A stretch of 5,487 nt of DNA. It comes from Chloroflexota bacterium (GTDB lineage: Bacteria > Chloroflexota > Dehalococcoidia > GIF9 > AB-539-J10). Location: the NCBI GenBank assembly GCA_020346965.1, contig CP070793.1:846924-852410 (forward strand). The letters are read 5' to 3'. The position numbers and the translations under genes are program-made. The first letter of the stretch is position 1, and every line of letters begins with the position of its first letter. The notes under the pieces are model-generated. The model ran no database searches. It saw only the letters and a list, made by a program, of their open reading frames with translations, and had not been told where the DNA came from. Of the stretch, positions 1-5,163 are shown piece by piece.

Positions 1-834
1 CCCCCATGGCTGAGGGAAAGGCGTGACGAATATATCAAAGCAGACCCCTGCTTTTCTTCGCTTTATTCTCAGCCGAAAGCTAAGATAGCAACGGCGGAGG
101 AACTGGTAGCCAGTATGGATGAAGCGGGCATTGATATGTCCGTCGTTGCTAACGCGGGTTGGGCAACTCATGAACTCTGTGTCAAGACTAACGACTATAT
201 TTTGGATTCAGTATCGCGCTATCCAGAAAGACTTGTCGGCTTTTGTGCGATTCAACCCAGGGCAGGGGATGCTGCCATAACCGAGCTAGAGCGATGTGCC
301 AAAGCCGGAGCCAGAGGAATTGGCGAACTGAGGTCCGATATGCAGGGCTTTGACCTCATCGATAAGAGGACGATGAAGCCTCTAGTTGATGCCGCACTCA
401 AGCACGACTTGATTTTTCTGACCCACTCTTCTGAGCCAGTAGGTCATGAGTATTCCGGCAAGGGTAATATTACCCCTGACATTCTCTACTCCTTCATAAC
501 GAGTTTCCCCGATTTAAAGCTTGTCTGCGCTCACTGGGGTGGTGGCTTACCTTTTTATGCACTGATGCCCGAAGTAGCCAAAGCTTTAGCCAATGTTTCT
601 TTTGATACTGCAGCCACCGTTTTCCTTTATGACCCCGAGATTTTTCAGCAGGTGAGCCGCATCATAGGCAGCGATAGAATCCTTTTCGGTACTGATTATC
701 CTCTTATGCATCAGAATCGAGTAATTACCCAAATACAATCTTCACTGCTTCCCCAGGAAGATAGAAATAGAATCATGGGAGCTAACGCTAGAAAACTGCT
801 GTGCTTGCATGCAAGGAGCGGAAGTGGCACATAA
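1..834 (+). CDS. Amidohydrolase family protein (amidohydrolase_2, PF04909-like), 5' partial
   Basis: The frame is open from the first base to a TAA at 832-834, giving 277 visible residues. The ATG at 115 is internal, because the 38 codons before it read as normal family sequence (PPWLRERRDEYIKADP). The true start and the N-terminal HxH metal motif lie left of the window. Visible TIM-barrel landmarks, numbered from base 1, are GIGELR near residue 107, the THSSEP strand with His142, AHWGGG with His178, and FGTDYP with Asp232, the usual acid that activates the metal-bound water. The end, MGANARKLL, is the typical family C-terminal helix. The superfamily includes ACMSD-like decarboxylases and metal-dependent hydrolases of ring or carboxylate substrates. 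Nothing here fixes the substrate. The protein should be cytoplasmic. The last codons overlap the next gene by 11 bp, so the two are probably co-transcribed. The family is secure, the reaction unknown. Confidence 0.88.
   Translation, partial: PPWLRERRDEYIKADPCFSSLYSQPKAKIATAEELVASMDEAGIDMSVVANAGWATHELCVKTNDYILDSVSRYPERLVGFCAIQPRAGDAAITELERCAKAGARGIGELRSDMQGFDLIDKRTMKPLVDAALKHDLIFLTHSSEPVGHEYSGKGNITPDILYSFITSFPDLKLVCAHWGGGLPFYALMPEVAKALANVSFDTAATVFLYDPEIFQQVSRIIGSDRILFGTDYPLMHQNRVITQIQSSLLPQEDRNRIMGANARKLLCLHARSGSGT
813..818 (+). promoter_or_regulatory. Ribosome binding site of the 2',3'-cyclic phosphodiesterase gene
   Basis: AAGGAG lies 5 nt before a GTG at 824 and inside the final codons of the amidohydrolase gene. 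It decides the start: an in-frame ATG at 809 lies upstream of this site and has no comparable site at a proper distance. Confidence 0.75.
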
Positions 835-1426
835 TCCTGAGCAAATCCGTTGCTTTATTGCCATTGAACTGCCCGAGGAGGCTAAGAGGGGAATAGCCAG
901 GCTGAAGGAAGAATTGGTGAGAGATGAACATAAGTTTGTGAAGTGGGTGGACCCTGGGGGGATTCATTTGACCTTGAAGTTTCTGGGTAATATTCCTGCC
1001 AAGCGGGTAACGGAGATAGCTGAAGCTATAGGAAAAGCCGCACAGGGGATTCCTCGATTCCATTTGGAGATTTCAGGCCTAGGCGCTTTTCCAAACCTGA
1101 GGCAAGCGCGGGTCCTCTGGGTCGGTATCGGTGGTGAGGTAGACGTGCTATCGAGGCTAGTGCAAAACGTCGACTCCGCTCTTGCAGTCATAGGATTTGC
1201 CAAGGAGGAACGGCCATTTGTGCCACACTTGACCCTGGCTCGCATCAGGCAGGGAGCATCACCGCCGGAAAGAAGGGGCTTTGGTGAGCTTGTAGACGCT
1301 ACCAGCTTTGAAGATAAATATCATGTCGAAGTCGAGGCTATTAGCCTAATGAGAAGCCAACTGACGCCTGCCGGGCCTATTTATACTCGCCTGATGGCGG
1401 TTGCGTTTGGATTAATAGAAATATGA
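824..1426 (+). CDS. thpR: RNA 2',3'-cyclic phosphodiesterase (2H family, ThpR/LigT)
   Basis: A 200-residue protein of the two-histidine phosphoesterase family. Characterised members open RNA 2',3'-cyclic phosphates to 2'-phosphates and were first found through 2'-5' RNA ligase activity. Both HxTx signatures are present: HLTLKF with His48 and HLTLAR with His135, in the two halves of the pseudo-symmetric fold. The opening IRCFIAIELP and the VKWVDPGGIHLTLKFLG block are characteristic of the subfamily. The length is normal (about 180-200). The GTG start is chosen because AAGGAG precedes it by 5 nt; the longer ATG version (from 809) would place that site inside the gene. The gene overlaps the amidohydrolase end by 11 bp, suggesting translational coupling, though no functional link between the two is evident. 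It should be a soluble cytoplasmic enzyme acting in RNA end processing. The physiological role of this family is poorly defined. Confidence 0.93.
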   Translation: MAHNPEQIRCFIAIELPEEAKRGIARLKEELVRDEHKFVKWVDPGGIHLTLKFLGNIPAKRVTEIAEAIGKAAQGIPRFHLEISGLGAFPNLRQARVLWVGIGGEVDVLSRLVQNVDSALAVIGFAKEERPFVPHLTLARIRQGASPPERRGFGELVDATSFEDKYHVEVEAISLMRSQLTPAGPIYTRLMAVAFGLIEI

Positions 1427-1453
1427 AAATCTGGGTTTAGCAGTCAGGTGCTC

Positions 1454-1482
1454 TTGCAAAAGAGTTCTCAATAGTATATACT
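1454..1482 (+). promoter_or_regulatory. Candidate sigma70-type promoter for the zinc-ribbon/comF/hpf set
   Basis: TTGCAA (1454-1459; 4 of 6 matches to TTGACA) and TATACT (1477-1482; 5 of 6 to TATAAT) are separated by exactly 17 bp in the gap between thpR and the zinc-ribbon gene. A start near 1489 would give a leader of about 40 nt. The -35 hexamer overlaps a small inverted repeat, CTCTT-GCAA-AAGAG (1451-1464). This is inferred from sequence only; thpR read-through could also supply transcription. Confidence 0.5.
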
Positions 1483-1517
1483 TAATACTTTTGCGGTAGA
1501 CAAATAAATCAAATTGT

Positions 1518-1523
1518 GGAGGT
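1518..1523 (+). promoter_or_regulatory. Ribosome binding site of the zinc-ribbon gene
   Basis: GGAGGT lies 5 nt before a TTG at 1529. It decides between two in-frame TTG codons: the one at 1514 is upstream of this site and would translate through it, so 1529 is preferred. Confidence 0.7.
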
Positions 1524-1528
1524 GGAAC

Positions 1529-1753
1529 TTGGAAAACGGTTCATTTCCTAAGTGCCAAAAATGCGGAAAGGGGGATTTAGTGCCTCTGTCTGACTTCGGT
1601 AGTCAAGGGGCACCGATTCACTATAAGGCGTGGGTGTGCACAAATCCTGATTGTGGTTACAATTTAAAGATCAGGAATGGTGAAGTATACCTTAATGAGC
1701 CCATTCTTAGTGGGGAATTACATACCCGCACACGCCGGGAATACACTCCTTAG
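1529..1753 (+). CDS. Small zinc-ribbon protein of unknown function
   Basis: A 74-residue protein with four cysteines arranged as CxxC (Cys9, Cys12), 24 residues, then CxxxxC (Cys37, Cys42), the second knuckle being CTNPDCGYN. This is a single zinc ribbon of the rubredoxin-like knuckle type and should bind one zinc ion. After the ribbon comes a short strand, LKIRNGEVYL, and a charged tail (RTRREYTP). There is no signal peptide or membrane segment, so it should be cytoplasmic. The TTG start is chosen from GGAGGT 5 nt upstream. The comF gene starts 8 bp after the stop, so the two are almost certainly in one transcript. I do not recognise a named family. Such ribbons often bind nucleic acid or act as protein adaptors, but no function can be assigned from the sequence. 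Confidence 0.8.
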   Translation: MENGSFPKCQKCGKGDLVPLSDFGSQGAPIHYKAWVCTNPDCGYNLKIRNGEVYLNEPILSGELHTRTRREYTP

Positions 1754-1761
1754 TAGAGGAT

Positions 1762-2466
1762 TTGCTTCGCTCACGTAAATTCATTGAGCTTGCAGTCGAA
1801 TCTTTTTTTCCACGTCGGTGCGTTGGCTGTGGGAAGCTGGGCAATTTTCTTTGCCCGGACTGTCTCGAAAAACTACCGAGGCTATTGCCACCACTTTGTC
1901 CCAACTGTGGCAAGCCTCAGGCCAGCGGTATCGTGTGCCCAGACTGTCGACGAAGACAAACCGTGATTGACGGCATCCGTTCCCCATTTAAGTTTGACGA
2001 TGCAATACGGAAAGCTATCTATGAGCTGAAGTATCGAAATTTGAAGGCAATCGCCCCCTGTTTGGCTGAATTACTAACCGATTATCTTGGGTCAAATCCA
2101 TTGGTTGGCGAAGTCTTGGTTTGTGTACCTCTGCATCCACGCCGTTTGAGAGAAAGGGGCTACAACCAGTCCAGTCTTCTCGCTAGTGAGTTGGGCAAAC
2201 GAATTGATTTACCAGTGATTGAGGATTGCCTCATTCGGGTTAAACGAGCTCAGCCACAGGTAAGGGCAGGTAGTATAGAAGAGCGCCGGAGGAATGTAAC
2301 CGATGCTTTTGTATGCCGCGATGCAAAGTTAACCGGTAAGCAAATCATACTCATAGATGATGTGTGTACCTCGGGCGCCACGCTGGAGTCCTGTGCTGCA
2401 GCTCTCAAGAGCAAGGGCACTGCGTCTGTTTGGGGTTTGACGTTGGCAAGGGAGATTCATAACTAA
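1762..2466 (+). CDS. comF: ComF family protein (zinc-binding, phosphoribosyltransferase fold)
   Basis: A 234-residue protein of normal ComF length. The N-terminal part carries four CxxC pairs (Cys20/23, 31/34, 46/49, 59/62), the usual double zinc-finger region, starting with FFPRRCVGCG. The C-terminal part is a type I phosphoribosyltransferase domain: VPLHPRRLRERGYNQ at about 122-136 and the PRPP-binding loop ILIDDVCTSGATL at about 196-208, with the acidic pair Asp199-Asp200 intact. ComF is required for DNA uptake in Gram-positive competence systems and also occurs widely in bacteria without known competence. Its biochemical activity is not settled. The start is the weak point: TTG at 1762 gives the expected N-terminus, but the purine stretch AGAGG (1755-1759) is only 2 nt away, and no other in-frame ATG, GTG or TTG lies close by. 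No other competence gene is visible in the window. The hpf gene follows after 10 bp. Confidence 0.92.
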   Translation: MLRSRKFIELAVESFFPRRCVGCGKLGNFLCPDCLEKLPRLLPPLCPNCGKPQASGIVCPDCRRRQTVIDGIRSPFKFDDAIRKAIYELKYRNLKAIAPCLAELLTDYLGSNPLVGEVLVCVPLHPRRLRERGYNQSSLLASELGKRIDLPVIEDCLIRVKRAQPQVRAGSIEERRRNVTDAFVCRDAKLTGKQIILIDDVCTSGATLESCAAALKSKGTASVWGLTLAREIHN

Positions 2467-2476
2467 AGGAGGGGAA

Positions 2477-3025
2477 ATGAAGCTACAGGTTGTTGCCAAG
2501 AGCAATGTTGAGGTCTCTGAAACATTAAAGCTGTATGTTGAAAGGAAAATTAGTAAATTGAGTCGTTATTTGCCGACTATCGACGAAGGAAAGGTAGAAA
2601 TTTCCCATGAAGGTGCAAAACGGCCCGAGCAGCGATTCATCGTCCAGGTTACTCTTGACAGCAGAGGTGTGTTAATCAGAGCTCAAGAAAAGTCCAAAGA
2701 TATACGCACAGCAGTTGATAAAGTCGTGGATGTGCTATCTAAGCGGATTGAGCGATACAAAGGCAAATTATATGATAAAGGTAGAGGCGTTTCCTTTGCT
2801 CGACAAGGAACGACAATCGAAACAGAGGAAACCGAAGCTCCCAAAAGATTAGTAAAGAGTAAACGCTTCTTTGTTAAACCCATGCCTTTAGACGAAGCTA
2901 TAAGGCAAATGGAGCTCTTGGGGCATGATTTCTTTCTTTTTATGGACGCCGATACTGAGAAACTCAATCTGCTTTACCGTCGTGAGGATGGCAACTATGG
3001 TCTGATCGAGCCACAGCGAGGTTGA
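2477..3025 (+). CDS. hpf: Ribosome hibernation promoting factor, long form
   Basis: A 182-residue protein with the two-domain layout of long HPF. The N-terminal domain (about 1-100; MKLQVVAKSNVEVSETLKLY at the start) is the S30AE/RaiA fold that sits in the tRNA and mRNA channel of the 30S subunit. A linker rich in Glu and Thr (about 108-123) follows. The C-terminal domain (about 128-180, with RFFVKPMPLDEAIRQMELLG and FLFMDADTEKLNLLYRREDGNYGLIEP) is the dimerisation module that joins two 70S ribosomes into inactive 100S particles. The start is firm: ATG preceded by AAAGGAGG (2465-2472), which overlaps the comF stop codon, so translation is probably coupled to comF. Presence of the tail excludes the short HPF and YfiA forms. 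No dedicated promoter is seen directly upstream; transcription probably comes from before the zinc-ribbon gene. Confidence 0.95.
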   Translation: MKLQVVAKSNVEVSETLKLYVERKISKLSRYLPTIDEGKVEISHEGAKRPEQRFIVQVTLDSRGVLIRAQEKSKDIRTAVDKVVDVLSKRIERYKGKLYDKGRGVSFARQGTTIETEETEAPKRLVKSKRFFVKPMPLDEAIRQMELLGHDFFLFMDADTEKLNLLYRREDGNYGLIEPQRG

Positions 3026-3152
3026 TAGAACTGGGTACTAGTATCGTATAGGCAAATTGTGGTACTCGAGACCCGGCAGATACGGGTAGAGTTGAGGGAA
3101 TTCAGACGCTAAATACAGACTACCCACATTTACACTAAGTTTGGTTTTCTAT
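3026..3152 (+). other. Gap between convergent genes, no strong terminator
   Basis: This 127-bp gap separates the hpf stop from the stop of the convergent DAPG-hydrolase-like gene. It holds one weak stem, ACCCG (3071-3075) with CGGGT (3083-3087) around a 7-nt loop, with no T-run after it on either strand. T-rich and A-rich sequence lies at 3129-3160. No classical intrinsic terminator is evident, although two convergent transcripts should end here. Confidence 0.45.
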
Positions 3153-4007
3153 TTATAATTCATCGTCGGGTTTATTATGGTATGTAGCGTAGAGTTCAGG
3201 TAGGAGCTTGCTTAGATGCTGAGCTTCTACAGTACAATGAATCAGAAACTTCTTCATGTACTCTTCGCAGAGCATGTCAGGCGGGGTGCTTTTATCAAAA
3301 TAGACCTTGCCATCCTTCACACCGTAACCAATCCATAATCGGGTAAGTTTTTCCATGCCGCCTTGAGGGCAGTAACGGGAAAGGGTCAACCAGAGATATG
3401 TACCGGGACAGGCTTTGTGTGGTGGATTCGGAGAATGGAAGGAGACCCAGGAACAGTCGATCCAGCAGCCCGCTTCTTTCAGTACCTGCTCCCGTTCCTT
3501 CGTAAGACCGTAGTCTCTCGGATTTAAGGGATGTCGGAGGAAATAGACTTTTTCCTCCCCCTGATCCAGGTCGATGGATTCCACCGAGTAGATACCATCT
3601 GTCCTGTCCCTGCCGTTGATAAAACCATGATCGAAATGGTCAGGGGGGCACCAGATTTTATACTTGATATTGCCCTTGCCTTCTGGCATGCCCTTGGGGT
3701 GGATATTCAGCCAGCGGAACCACCAGCCCAACATTTCGGGGGTGCAGTTGGGGTAAACGGTGTAAATTGCCATGTAACCCGATCCGTCTTCCATCATGCA
3801 GTAGCCGTATTCGGCCTGGCTATAACCGGTGGGTTGCAGCAGATCTAAGAAGTCCTCAACCTTGATTGCCAGTTTCGGATCAATGGGACAGTTATTTATG
3901 AGCTGCTGTTCGCGAGGGCCGGGCGGGTATAGCGGAAGATCATAGTACTTAGCCAGAGGCAGTTTCCTTTCTTCCAAACTCAATTCAGGTCGGTCTGCAA
4001 AAATCAT
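3153..4007 (-). CDS. DAPG/phloretin hydrolase-like protein (PhlG-type, Bet v1-like fold)
   Basis: A 284-residue protein that I assign to the DAPG hydrolase (PhlG) family. Characterised members, PhlG and phloretin hydrolase, are zinc enzymes that hydrolyse a C-C bond between an acyl group and a phenolic ring. Family marks are GWWFRWL at about 94-100, then KYKIWCPPDH (Tyr116, His124), RLWIGYG at about 223-229 (Tyr228), and HCTVEAQHLSKLLPELYA from His257. The Tyr116-to-His124 spacing and the HxxxE motif (His257, Glu261) match, as I recall them, the PhlG pairs Tyr121/His129 and His270/Glu274. The fourth ligand should be one of Glu143, Glu151 or Glu152. There is no signal peptide. The ATG start has GGAG 7 nt upstream. 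The gene lies 113 bp downstream of the tRNA gene on the same strand and could be read from the tRNA promoter or from its own. No polyketide or flavonoid gene is nearby, so the substrate is unknown. Confidence 0.75.
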   Translation of the reverse strand: MIFADRPELSLEERKLPLAKYYDLPLYPPGPREQQLINNCPIDPKLAIKVEDFLDLLQPTGYSQAEYGYCMMEDGSGYMAIYTVYPNCTPEMLGWWFRWLNIHPKGMPEGKGNIKYKIWCPPDHFDHGFINGRDRTDGIYSVESIDLDQGEEKVYFLRHPLNPRDYGLTKEREQVLKEAGCWIDCSWVSFHSPNPPHKACPGTYLWLTLSRYCPQGGMEKLTRLWIGYGVKDGKVYFDKSTPPDMLCEEYMKKFLIHCTVEAQHLSKLLPELYATYHNKPDDEL

Positions 4008-4120
4008 CTTTTTTCTCCGTTTCTTTGGTTAATTTATTTGGCATTGAAGAAATTCCAGCATCTTCGGATAAGTATAGTCACAGAAGTGGCGACCACCGCT
4101 CGCCTCCGTCCGTCTAGGAT
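4008..4120 (-). other. Gap between tRNA-Ala and the DAPG-hydrolase-like gene
   Basis: On the minus strand this 113-bp stretch holds a TATACT hexamer (4076-4071) that could be a -10 element for the downstream gene, but no matching -35 hexamer lies 16-18 bp upstream. A small stem, GGCGA with TCGCC around a 7-nt loop, lies soon after the tRNA end and is not followed by a T-run. The ribosome binding site GGAG (4018-4015) of the downstream gene lies at its end. Confidence 0.35.
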
Positions 4121-4196
4121 TGGTGGAGCTGATGGGATTCGAACCCACTACCTTCTGACTGCCAGTCAGACGCTCTCCCGATTGAGCTACAGCCCC
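4121..4196 (-). tRNA. tRNA-Ala (anticodon GGC)
   Basis: A complete 76-nt cloverleaf on the minus strand. The acceptor stem GGGGCTG pairs with CAGCTCC and contains the G3:U70 wobble pair that marks alanine tRNAs. The D arm is GCTC-AATCGGGA-GAGC. The anticodon stem is TCTGA/TCAGA with loop CTGGCAG and anticodon GGC (plus-strand 4161-4163), reading GCC and GCU codons. The variable loop is 5 nt. The T arm is GTGGG-TTCGAAT-CCCAT. The 3' ACCA is encoded (plus-strand TGGT at 4121-4124), so CCA addition is not needed. A good promoter lies just upstream and leaves a leader of only a few nucleotides. Confidence 0.97.
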
Positions 4197-4207
4197 GCCG
4201 GTGCAAG

Positions 4208-4236
4208 AGTATAGCAGAACAGCTTGGGAAACTCAA
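4208..4236 (-). promoter_or_regulatory. Promoter of the tRNA-Ala gene
   Basis: On the minus strand, TTGAGT (4236-4231) and TATACT (4213-4208) are separated by exactly 17 bp, and TGC directly precedes the -10, giving an extended -10 (TGn). Transcription would begin near 4202-4201, about 5 nt before the mature tRNA. An 11-bp palindrome, GTTATGATAAC (4237-4247), abuts the -35 on its upstream side. Confidence 0.75.
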
Positions 4237-4246
4237 GTTATGATAA

Positions 4247-4268
4247 CCTTGCCTGGTTTGCTGCAAGG
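4247..4268 (-). repeat. Inverted repeat between the VTT gene and the tRNA promoter
   Basis: CCTTGC (4247-4252) and GCAAGG (4263-4268) form a perfect 6-bp stem around a 10-nt loop, about 45 nt downstream of the VTT gene stop on the minus strand. The sequence after the stem on that strand is TTATC rather than a T-run, so it is at best a weak terminator for the VTT gene. A direct repeat CCTGGTTT (4252-4259 and 4273-4280) partly overlaps it. Confidence 0.35.
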
Positions 4269-4311
4269 CTGACCTGGTTTCAAGAGATTAGTAGACTTCG
4301 CTCAGGTTAAG

Positions 4312-4878
4312 TTAGATGTCCATGCCCAACCATCGCAGGACAGCCTTCAAACCCAGGTAACCCAAGTAAGCCAGTACCATGCTTTTAACTGTCCTCCCTG
4401 CCCACGTGGCGAGGAAGAATTTCACCCAACCAAAGCGGACCATGCCCAGAAATATGGCGAAGGGATAGAAAAAGGGACTCAACACAGAGGACACAAAGAA
4501 AATGGCTTTCGACCCGTGGCGATCCACGATATTGCTGAAGCGAAGGTAAAGTCCGCTATTACTATCCCGGATCAATCCCCTGCCAGCGTATCCAGTGAAG
4601 TAAGCGCCGATAGCCCCTATAGCTTCACCAATACCAGCTACGGCGCCGACTATGGCAGGATTTAATACCCCACCTAGTGTGAATGTAATAACAATGCCGA
4701 AGCCAGGCAATATGAAAGTGCCGTTGGAAAGAACATTGATGAAGAAGCATCCGAAGTAACCCCACTCTGATATCTCTTCAATGTAGCTCCGGTTGTAAAT
4801 GATGAGAATAGACAAAGCTACCGTAATTACCAGGGATGAGCCACCTATTATGGCTTCACGTTTGCTTGGTTTCCTCAT
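4312..4878 (-). CDS. Small VTT-domain (DedA/SNARE-associated-like) membrane protein
   Basis: A 188-residue, strongly hydrophobic protein. Likely membrane segments, counted from the chosen Met, are at about 10-28, 41-58, 60-80 and 82-98 (some possibly re-entrant), 125-146 and 160-182. The glycine-rich block GAVAGIGEAIGAIGAYFTGYAGRG (about 78-101) corresponds to the G-E-x-x-G...GY..GR signature of the VTT family (PF09335), and the later SPFFYPFAIFLGMVRFGWVKFFLATWAGR stretch fits the family's conserved second half. Relatives include DedA and YqaA proteins, linked to membrane homeostasis and lipid-carrier flipping; which substrate this one has cannot be told. The N-terminus is short and basic (MRKPSKRE), consistent with a cytoplasmic start. 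The codon before the Met is TTG, but the ATG at 4878 is preferred because the weak site AGGCGAG (4889-4883) then lies 4 nt away. It appears monocistronic. Confidence 0.82.
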   Translation of the reverse strand: MRKPSKREAIIGGSSLVITVALSILIIYNRSYIEEISEWGYFGCFFINVLSNGTFILPGFGIVITFTLGGVLNPAIVGAVAGIGEAIGAIGAYFTGYAGRGLIRDSNSGLYLRFSNIVDRHGSKAIFFVSSVLSPFFYPFAIFLGMVRFGWVKFFLATWAGRTVKSMVLAYLGYLGLKAVLRWLGMDI

Positions 4879-5163
4879 CAATCTCGCCTATTATACAGCA
4901 AAAGTATATGAATAGAGTCCAACTTTTTGGCTTTGATTTCCTCACTGTGCCTAGATTATAGCTGTATCAATGCAAAACATAACTAGGACTGGGGCAAAGC
5001 CAACGATTTATACGGTGATGACCAGCGGCCCGGGTTACTGAGAGTCCCAATTAGTACACAACACTCATGCCGATAGAACTCTTCATTTTCTTGTTGTACA
5101 CCCTTTCTAGAGCTTCTCAGTGCCATTTAAAGCAATTTGTATGGTTGGGCACAGAGGTCTGAA
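4879..5163 (-). other. Intergenic stretch with candidate -10 elements, no gene seen
   Basis: About 285 bp without a supportable gene. On the minus strand there are two perfect TATAAT hexamers, at 4960-4955 and 4895-4890, upstream of the VTT gene. Neither has a good -35 at 16-18 bp. The first would give a leader of about 70 nt; the second would start transcription only about 5 nt before the ATG. A bulged inverted repeat, GTACACAACA near 5055 with TGTTGTACA near 5095, lies further up. No T-run terminator is seen after the 5164 stop. No RNA gene or coding remnant was recognised. Confidence 0.35.

Noticed and set aside
788..1245. Minus-strand open frames opposite thpR
   Set aside because: They overlap a gene with both 2H-family motifs, have no ribosome binding sites and show no protein family character.
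1451..1464. CTCTT-GCAA-AAGAG stem after thpR as a terminator
   Set aside because: The stem is only 5 bp, A/T-rich and not followed by a T-run; it also overlaps the proposed -35 element.
2683..2967. Minus-strand 94-codon open frame inside hpf
   Set aside because: hpf is unambiguous in this stretch, and the opposite frame is a serine-rich translation of no known type.
3071..3087. ACCCG/CGGGT stem as the hpf terminator
   Set aside because: It is a 5-bp stem with a 7-nt loop and no following T-run.
3531..3848. Plus-strand 105-codon open frame inside the DAPG-hydrolase-like gene
   Set aside because: It lies wholly opposite a recognised gene and its translation shows no domain; it is a shadow of codon bias on the other strand.
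4029..4061. Minus-strand 10-residue open frame (MLEFLQCQIN) in the leader of the DAPG-hydrolase-like gene
   Set aside because: It is very short, has no ribosome binding site, and has no run of regulatory codons that would suggest an attenuator peptide.
4121..4196. Reading the tRNA on the plus strand as tRNA-Gly(GCC)
   Set aside because: The D arm, T arm, encoded CCA and promoter are all correctly ordered only on the minus strand, where the G3:U70 pair and GGC anticodon specify alanine.
5048..5100. Minus-strand 16-residue open frame between the VTT gene and the unknown gene
   Set aside because: It is too short, and the only AAAGGG directly touches its GTG, leaving no spacing for a ribosome.
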